This document shows, piece after piece, positions 5,767-9,795 of a stretch of 9,795 bases of DNA. Origin of the DNA: Pseudomonadota bacterium (GTDB taxonomy: Bacteria; Pseudomonadota; Gammaproteobacteria; SZUA-229); the NCBI GenBank assembly GCA_015222915.1, contig JADFWE010000068.1:1-9795 (forward strand). Direction: 5' to 3'. Below the pieces are notes generated by a model. The model searched no databases. It was given only the letters and a program-made list of their open reading frames with translations, and was not told the origin of the DNA. Position numbers and translations under genes: made by a program. Numbering within the stretch: position 1 is the stretch's first letter; each line of letters begins with the position of its first letter.

Positions 5767-7371
5767 TTATTTTACTTCCGGTGGTGTGGTATAGCTGTGG
5801 AACGGAGGTGGTGATGGTAGTGACCATTCCAGTCCCGGTGTGCCGATCTGTGCACCTTCCCATGGTTTAGCGCCCGCTTCCTTACCGCCCCTAACCGTTT
5901 GGATGATGATGTAGAGGAACAACAGGTGAGAAAGACCAAAAGCAAAAGCGCCGATACTCGAGACCTGGTTGAACTCGATGTACTGTATGTTGTAATCAAC
6001 GATACGGCGAGGCATGCCGGCCAGACCTGAGAAATGTTGAGGGAAGAACGTCAGGTTGAACGACAGAGTCGTCCACCAGAAGAAGATCTTGCCCAGTTTT
6101 TCATCATACATATGCCCTGTCCATTTTGGCAGCCAGTAGAAAACACCGGCATACAGGCCAAATACAGCACCGGGGATCAATGCGTAATGGAAATGTGCGA
6201 CCACGAAGTAAGTATCATGGTATTGCAGGTCGGCAGGAACCACCGCCAGCATGACGCCGGTCACACCTGCAAATGAGAACATCAGGATGATGGCGATGGC
6301 AAATAACATGGGGGTTTCAAATGTTATTGAGCCCCGCCACATGGTGAAGATGAAATTAAAGATCATCAGCCCTATCGGTATCGAGATAAGGATAGTACCG
6401 ATCATAAAGTAGGTGGTTACTGCCAGTGACATACCTACGGTGTACTGGTGATGTGCCCATACGACCAGGCCCAGCGCGAACAGGAAGCCCATGAAATAGA
6501 CCAGTGGTTTATAACCGAACAGTGGTTTGCGTGAGAAAGTCGGGATCACCAGACCTAATACACCGATCGATGGTAGTAACAGTACATATACTTCAGGATG
6601 ACCGAAGAACCAGAACAGATGCTGGAACAGTATCGGATCACCGCCGCCGGCAGCATCGAAGAAGCTGGTGCCGAAGTGACGGTCGAACAGTAACATGGTG
6701 ACGCCGCCAGCCAGTACAGGCATAACGATGATCAGCAGCAGGCCGGTGAAGAACCATGACCATACGAACAGTGGCATCTTCATCATGGTCATGCCGGGAG
6801 CACGCATGTTAAGGATCGTGGTAACGATATTGATCGATGCCATGATGGATGAGATGCCCAGCAGATGCACCGAGAAGATCAGCAGGTCCATACCCATGCC
6901 GACCTGTACGGACAGCGGCGGGTAGATGGTCCAGCCGGTATTAACCGGTACGCCTGTACCGGGGATAAACTGTACCAGTAGAGATGAGAGCAGCAGGATA
7001 GCGGCCGCCGGCAATAACCAGAAACTCATATTGTTCATGCGCGGCAGTGCCATATCCGGTGCTCCGATCATCATCGGAATCATCCAGTTGGCCATACCGG
7101 CTGCTGCCGGCATCACCATGCCGAAGATCATGATCAGCGCATGGTCGGTGACCAGGTTGTTGTACAGGTCAGGGTTTACGATCTGCAGACCGGGCATATA
7201 AAGCTCGGCGCGTATCAGCATCGCCATGGCGCCGCCGATGAACAGCATGACCAGTGCGAAGACCAGGTACATGGTGCCGATGTCTTTATGGTTGGTGCTG
7301 TATAACCAGCGTTTATAGCCGGTCGGTTTATGATCGTGGTGATGGTCTGTTTCGTGAATCACTGCATTCAT
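5767..7371 (-). CDS. coxA/ctaD: Cytochrome c oxidase subunit I (heme-copper oxidase, family A1-like)
   Basis: The catalytic subunit: reduces O2 at heme a3-CuB and pumps protons. It has 534 residues and about 12 helices. Expected ligands are present: H77 (TDH) and H395 for heme a, H393 for heme a3 (AHFHY), and H258, H307 and H308 for CuB, with Y262 in GHPEVY. D-channel residues are kept: D106 in APDMALPRMNN, N95, N113 and N114, and E260. The K-channel is not: where the family has PTG(V/I)K, this protein reads IPIGLM, so Thr is I333 and Lys is M336, and the helix VI Ser position is G273 by my alignment. The N-terminus is His-rich (HETDHHHDH). The C-terminal AKPWEGA and LEWSLPSPPPFHSY are typical. 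GGAG lies 9 bases before the ATG, and there is a 15-bp gap after coxII. Confidence 0.98.
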   Translation of the reverse strand: MNAVIHETDHHHDHKPTGYKRWLYSTNHKDIGTMYLVFALVMLFIGGAMAMLIRAELYMPGLQIVNPDLYNNLVTDHALIMIFGMVMPAAAGMANWMIPMMIGAPDMALPRMNNMSFWLLPAAAILLLSSLLVQFIPGTGVPVNTGWTIYPPLSVQVGMGMDLLIFSVHLLGISSIMASINIVTTILNMRAPGMTMMKMPLFVWSWFFTGLLLIIVMPVLAGGVTMLLFDRHFGTSFFDAAGGGDPILFQHLFWFFGHPEVYVLLLPSIGVLGLVIPTFSRKPLFGYKPLVYFMGFLFALGLVVWAHHQYTVGMSLAVTTYFMIGTILISIPIGLMIFNFIFTMWRGSITFETPMLFAIAIILMFSFAGVTGVMLAVVPADLQYHDTYFVVAHFHYALIPGAVFGLYAGVFYWLPKWTGHMYDEKLGKIFFWWTTLSFNLTFFPQHFSGLAGMPRRIVDYNIQYIEFNQVSSIGAFAFGLSHLLFLYIIIQTVRGGKEAGAKPWEGAQIGTPGLEWSLPSPPPFHSYTTPPEVK

Positions 7372-7386
7372 TTCTCAGCTCTCCAA

Positions 7387-8511
7387 TTATTTACGTGCAG
7401 ACTTAAGGTCTGCGGGTTGAACGGCATCACCGGTGTTGTTACCCCATGCATTACGTTCATAGGTTATAACAGCAGCGAGTTCTAAATCATTTAACTGGGC
7501 AGCCCAGGCGGCCATGGCCGTACCTGCTTTACCGTTTAAGACGATATTTATATGTGCGTCGATATCACCGGTGGCGATCTTGCTGCCGACCAGTCCCGGG
7601 AACACACCGGGCATGCCGGTGCCGTTGACCTGATGGCAACCGGAACAGTTGGTGTTGTAGAGTCCTTCACCGCGTGCGTATAGTTCGTCTTTGGTCCAGG
7701 TCTTGTCAGAGGAAGCTTCTGCAGCAGCGGCTTCAGCCACCATCAGTTTTTCAGCTTTCCAGGCTTCATATTTTTCCGGGCTGACGGCTTCGACCACGAT
7801 CGGCATAAAGGCATGACCGGTACCACAGATCTCGGCACACTGACCGCGGTAAGTGCCCTCTTTCTGGATATTGGTCCAGGTCTCATTGATGTAACCGGGG
7901 ATAGAATCTTTCTTATAGACGATCTGGGGTACCCACCAGGCATGTAATACATCGCTGGCGGTATGCAGGAAACGGATGCGCTTGCCTGTCGGTAATACCA
8001 GCGGGTTATCGACCGCCCTCAGATAGTTATCACCTGCCTCTTCCTTAGGCAGCATGTTACTGACGATACGGATGTCGTCATCCATATATTCGTAGGTCCA
8101 TTTCCACTGCGAGCCGATGACTTTAACCGTAACGTCGGCCTTCTGAGAATAATCTTCGACCTGTTGCAAAGCATCGGTAGCTGAACCGGCAATGGTTAAG
8201 TCAATGCCGAGAACAATAATCGGTACCAGCGTCCAGGACCAGGTGCCAAAAGTACTTTTATGGAAATTCTGATCGGCTTCATAACCTTTCGACTTCCTGA
8301 ACTTTATAAGAACGAAAGCAACGATACCGATAACAATGACCATGATGATCGTGGCAATCTTGGTGGTCAGCATATGCAGGTCATACATCTGCTGTGTTAA
8401 GGGTGCGACGGGTTCAGGGAAGTTTAATGCGTAATCTGCGTAGGCAGTGCCGGCAAGTGTTGTTAGCAATAAAGATGCTAATACTGCCAGTATCATCTTT
8501 GACTTAGACAT
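7387..8511 (-). CDS. coxB/ctaC: Cytochrome c oxidase subunit II with fused cytochrome c domain (caa3 type)
   Basis: Electron entry subunit, 374 residues. A signal peptide (1-25, likely cut after AYA) is followed by two membrane helices (about 49-70 and 87-111), a periplasmic cupredoxin domain and a C-terminal c-type heme domain. CuA ligands are H190 (DVLHAWWVP), C225, E227, C229, H233 and M236 (QCAEICGTGHAFM). Heme c binds at CSGCH (289-293), with M333 the likely sixth ligand. The fused heme means a soluble cytochrome c may dock here, or the domain takes electrons directly from the bc1 complex side. At helix 2 the usual VE(I)xWT reads GTWSWT, so the glutamate of the K-channel entrance is T90. 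GAGGAG lies 12 bases before the ATG, a slightly long spacing. It is the first gene of the coxII-coxIII unit. Confidence 0.97.
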   Translation of the reverse strand: MSKSKMILAVLASLLLTTLAGTAYADYALNFPEPVAPLTQQMYDLHMLTTKIATIIMVIVIGIVAFVLIKFRKSKGYEADQNFHKSTFGTWSWTLVPIIVLGIDLTIAGSATDALQQVEDYSQKADVTVKVIGSQWKWTYEYMDDDIRIVSNMLPKEEAGDNYLRAVDNPLVLPTGKRIRFLHTASDVLHAWWVPQIVYKKDSIPGYINETWTNIQKEGTYRGQCAEICGTGHAFMPIVVEAVSPEKYEAWKAEKLMVAEAAAAEASSDKTWTKDELYARGEGLYNTNCSGCHQVNGTGMPGVFPGLVGSKIATGDIDAHINIVLNGKAGTAMAAWAAQLNDLELAAVITYERNAWGNNTGDAVQPADLKSARK

Positions 8512-8650
8512 ACTCTAAATCATCTCCTCTTTTTGGTGGATAGCAACGAATATAACCAGTTCTCTTGTTGGAACTTTATTATTCGGGTGGCCCACTGTAG
8601 GTCACCTGCAAAGCAATTCTTTATACTTTTTTATACAAAATTAGTGTTAG

Positions 8651-8664
8651 TTGACATATATCAT
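8651..8664. promoter_or_regulatory. FNR/Anr-like palindrome upstream of coxII
   Basis: TTGACATATATCAT matches the FNR/Anr consensus TTGAT-N4-ATCAA at 8 of 10 positions, with exact N4 spacing. It lies about 30-40 bp upstream of two minus-strand TATAAA boxes, near where such a regulator would sit to block or assist transcription of coxII. The plus-strand TTGACA contained here has no -10 at proper spacing, so it is less likely to be a promoter. The identity of the regulator is inference. Confidence 0.35.
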
Positions 8665-8823
8665 GGTAAAAAAACTCAATATATAGTTCAAAACCCTCTG
8701 CTAGGCGAATCCTACCCTATGCACTGTTTTGCCGCAATCGTATTTATATGTTTTTTAGGGGGAAATCTGAAATATCAGCAAAATCGCTGCGTTTTTTTAT
8801 GGTGGGCAAGTTCTGTGAATTAT

Positions 8824-8857
8824 TTGTTGCAACCTGTCATGCGATTTGCTGTAACCT
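8824..8857 (+). repeat. 12-bp direct repeat, 22 bp apart, upstream of sco
   Basis: TTGTTGCAACCT (8824-8835) and TTGCTGTAACCT (8846-8857) differ at two positions and start 22 bp apart, about two helical turns. They lie just upstream of the sco TATAAA at 8885-8890. The spacing would suit a regulator dimer on one face of the DNA; no known site is recognised. Confidence 0.4.
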
Positions 8858-8914
8858 TGCGCGTTTTTATGTCAACTGCCATCATATAAATACGATTATG
8901 CAGGAGTTTTGAGT

Positions 8915-9562
8915 ATGCAGGCTAACAATAACAACACATTATTGGTGATAGTTACCGCCGTTATCGCGTTAAGTGCAGGCGTCTGGTTCGGTTTAGATAA
9001 TTACGGTGCTAAAAACGTGCCTGTTACCAAAATACAGGGCGTTATTTTATCAACTGCAAAAACCATCGATGATTTTGATTTAATCGACAATAAAAACCGT
9101 AAGTTTAAGCTGGAAAACTTGAAAAACAAATGGAGCATCATGTTTTTTGGTTATACACACTGTCCTGACGTTTGCCCGATGACCCTGACGACATTGCAAC
9201 AGTTAAGCAAGCTTTTTACCCGGGAGAATCTGACGCCGCCGCAGGTAATCCTGGTGACGGTGGATCCGCAGCGTGATACGCCGGAGGTACTGGATGAGTA
9301 TGTCGGTTACTTTGATAAGGACTTTGTTGCTGCTACCGGTGACCTGAGTGAGGTGCAGAAATTAGCGTCTGAGCTGGGCATCTACTTTAAAAAAGCAGCT
9401 GGTGCCAGCGGTGATGTCGATGCTGATGATTACGCGATGGATCACACGACCTCTTTTATCGTGTTCAATCCACAGGCCGAGGTTGCGGCGTATCTGAAGC
9501 AGCCTCATGAGGCGGCGAGGATTCTTGAGGACTTGAGAGTGATAGTTGGCAGTTATCAGTAG
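8915..9562 (+). CDS. sco1/senC: SCO1/SenC/PrrC family copper chaperone
   Basis: Thioredoxin-fold protein that binds copper and matures the CuA site of CoxII. It has 215 residues: a membrane anchor at about 8-27 and then a periplasmic domain. The copper ligands are complete: C83 and C87 in THCPDVCP, and H177 in MDHTTSF. Other family blocks are FFGYTHCPDVCPMTL and VTVDPQRDTP. AGGAG (8902-8906) is 8 bases before ATG 8915, the ideal spacing; a TTG six bases upstream is in frame but too close to this site. The gene is divergent from coxII, so the chaperone and its target flank one regulatory region. In many relatives sco sits at the far end after ctaB, so its placement here is a variant layout. 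The TTGGCAG heptamer near its 3' end resembles the repeat at the window edge in inverse orientation. Confidence 0.96.
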   Translation: MQANNNNTLLVIVTAVIALSAGVWFGLDNYGAKNVPVTKIQGVILSTAKTIDDFDLIDNKNRKFKLENLKNKWSIMFFGYTHCPDVCPMTLTTLQQLSKLFTRENLTPPQVILVTVDPQRDTPEVLDEYVGYFDKDFVAATGDLSEVQKLASELGIYFKKAAGASGDVDADDYAMDHTTSFIVFNPQAEVAAYLKQPHEAARILEDLRVIVGSYQ

Positions 9563-9728
9563 GCAGCTGGCAGTTTAAGGATTTATGAAGATTGCTGAGA
9601 TAGCAAGATACTTCTATCTCTATCAACTAAGACCGTTCGGTTTCGCTTCGCTGCACTCAGGATGCCATGATGTAAAACATATCCCCTGATAAAGCAGTTG
9701 AAATTTACAGCAGTTTTTTTAAAATTTA
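9563..9728. other. Non-coding stretch after sco
   Basis: No gene is supported. Directly after the stop come degenerate copies of the heptamer (AGGCAG, CTGGCAG). A weak hairpin, GAGATAG/CTATCTC (9597-9603 and 9614-9620), has no T-run, so it is not a convincing terminator. A segment near 9630-9665 (ACCGTTCGGTTTCGCTTCG...) resembles short dispersed extragenic repeats seen in many bacterial genomes. AAATTTAC occurs twice, near 9700 and 9722. Confidence 0.5.
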
Positions 9729-9795
9729 CTGCCAACTGCCAACTGCCAACTGCCAACTGCCAACTGCCAACTGCCAACTGCCAACTGCCAACTGC
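9729..9795. repeat. Heptanucleotide tandem repeat (CTGCCAA)n, cut by the window end
   Basis: Nine full perfect copies of CTGCCAA plus CTGC run to the last base, so the array continues beyond the window. Seven is not a multiple of three, so all three frames are used and apparent proteins here (repeated AVGSWQL) are artefacts. Perfect copies suggest recent expansion by slippage. Confidence 0.97.

Larger units (their letters stand above)
8512..8914. promoter_or_regulatory. Divergent regulatory region between coxII and sco
   Basis: About 400 bp without a credible gene. It is AT-rich, most of all between about 8611 and 8700. It must hold the promoters of both the leftward coxII unit and the rightward sco gene. 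Items seen: an FNR-like palindrome at 8651-8664, two minus-strand TATAAA boxes (8630-8635 and 8620-8625), an imperfect palindrome at 8596-8610, a 12-bp direct repeat at 8824-8835 and 8846-8857, and a plus-strand TATAAA at 8885-8890. No strong -35 pairs with any of these -10 boxes, so the promoters may depend on activators. Confidence 0.6.

Noticed and set aside
8651..8690. Plus-strand sigma-70 promoter starting at the perfect TTGACA
   Set aside because: At 16-18 bp spacing the bases are ACTCAA-like, and the nearest TATAGT is 25 bp away. The hexamer is better explained as part of the FNR-like palindrome.
8533..8889. 118-residue plus-strand frame in the coxII-sco gap
   Set aside because: AT-rich composition, no ribosome site that fits, no recognisable motif, odd Cys/Phe-rich content, and it covers the expected divergent promoters. 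Treated as chance.
9597..9620. Terminator for sco
   Set aside because: The 7-bp stem is AT-rich and has no T-run after it.
9583..9777. 64-residue minus-strand frame with AVGSWQL repeats
   Set aside because: Purely the translation of the heptamer array and flanking extragenic sequence; a well-known kind of spurious protein.
9729..9795. CRISPR array
   Set aside because: The unit is 7 bp and contiguous, with no spacers and no cas genes nearby.

Overview
This window holds an almost complete locus for an aerobic terminal oxidase of the caa3/aa3 type (heme-copper oxidase family A), together with its assembly and heme A synthesis genes. The gene content and order (coxII, coxI, a small membrane gene, ctaG, coxIII, DUF2909, SURF1, a SCO-like gene, ctaA, cyoE/ctaB and a SCO copper chaperone), plus protein style, point to a gammaproteobacterium. 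Base composition looks close to half G+C by eye. I cannot name the genus. No phage, plasmid, transposase, CRISPR or RNA gene is visible.

Layout from right to left on the minus strand: coxII with a C-terminal cytochrome c domain (8511-7387), coxI (7371-5767), a 49-bp hairpin-forming element (5712-5760), a 45-residue membrane gene (5691-5554), ctaG (ending at 4851, with a disturbed 5' end) and coxIII (to 3937). A strong two-way terminator (3893-3929) closes this unit and also ends the small plus-strand DUF2909 gene (3644-3850), which points towards it. Divergent from DUF2909 starts a second minus-strand unit: SURF1 (3557-2817), a SCO-like protein (2820-2146), ctaA (about 2114-1017) and cyoE (941-27). 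A SCO1/SenC gene (8915-9562) is divergent from coxII across a 400-bp AT-rich regulatory region. The right edge runs into a heptanucleotide tandem repeat.

The genes form one functional set. CyoE and CtaA turn heme B into heme O and heme A. SURF1 helps insert heme A into subunit I. CtaG delivers copper to CuB and SCO to CuA. CoxII passes electrons from its own heme c to CuA, then to the heme a and heme a3-CuB centre in CoxI. CoxIII supports the core.

Most of this is ordinary. The observation most worth checking is that CoxI keeps all heme and copper ligands, the His-Tyr pair and the D-channel residues, but lacks the hallmark K-channel residues: Lys is Met336, Thr is Ile333 and Ser is Gly273. 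CoxII also lacks the glutamate at the K-channel entrance (Thr90). Other points are a one-base frame problem at the start of ctaG, a SCO-like protein that keeps CxxxC but has lost the copper-binding His, an FNR-like palindrome between coxII and sco, and the tandem repeat at the right edge.
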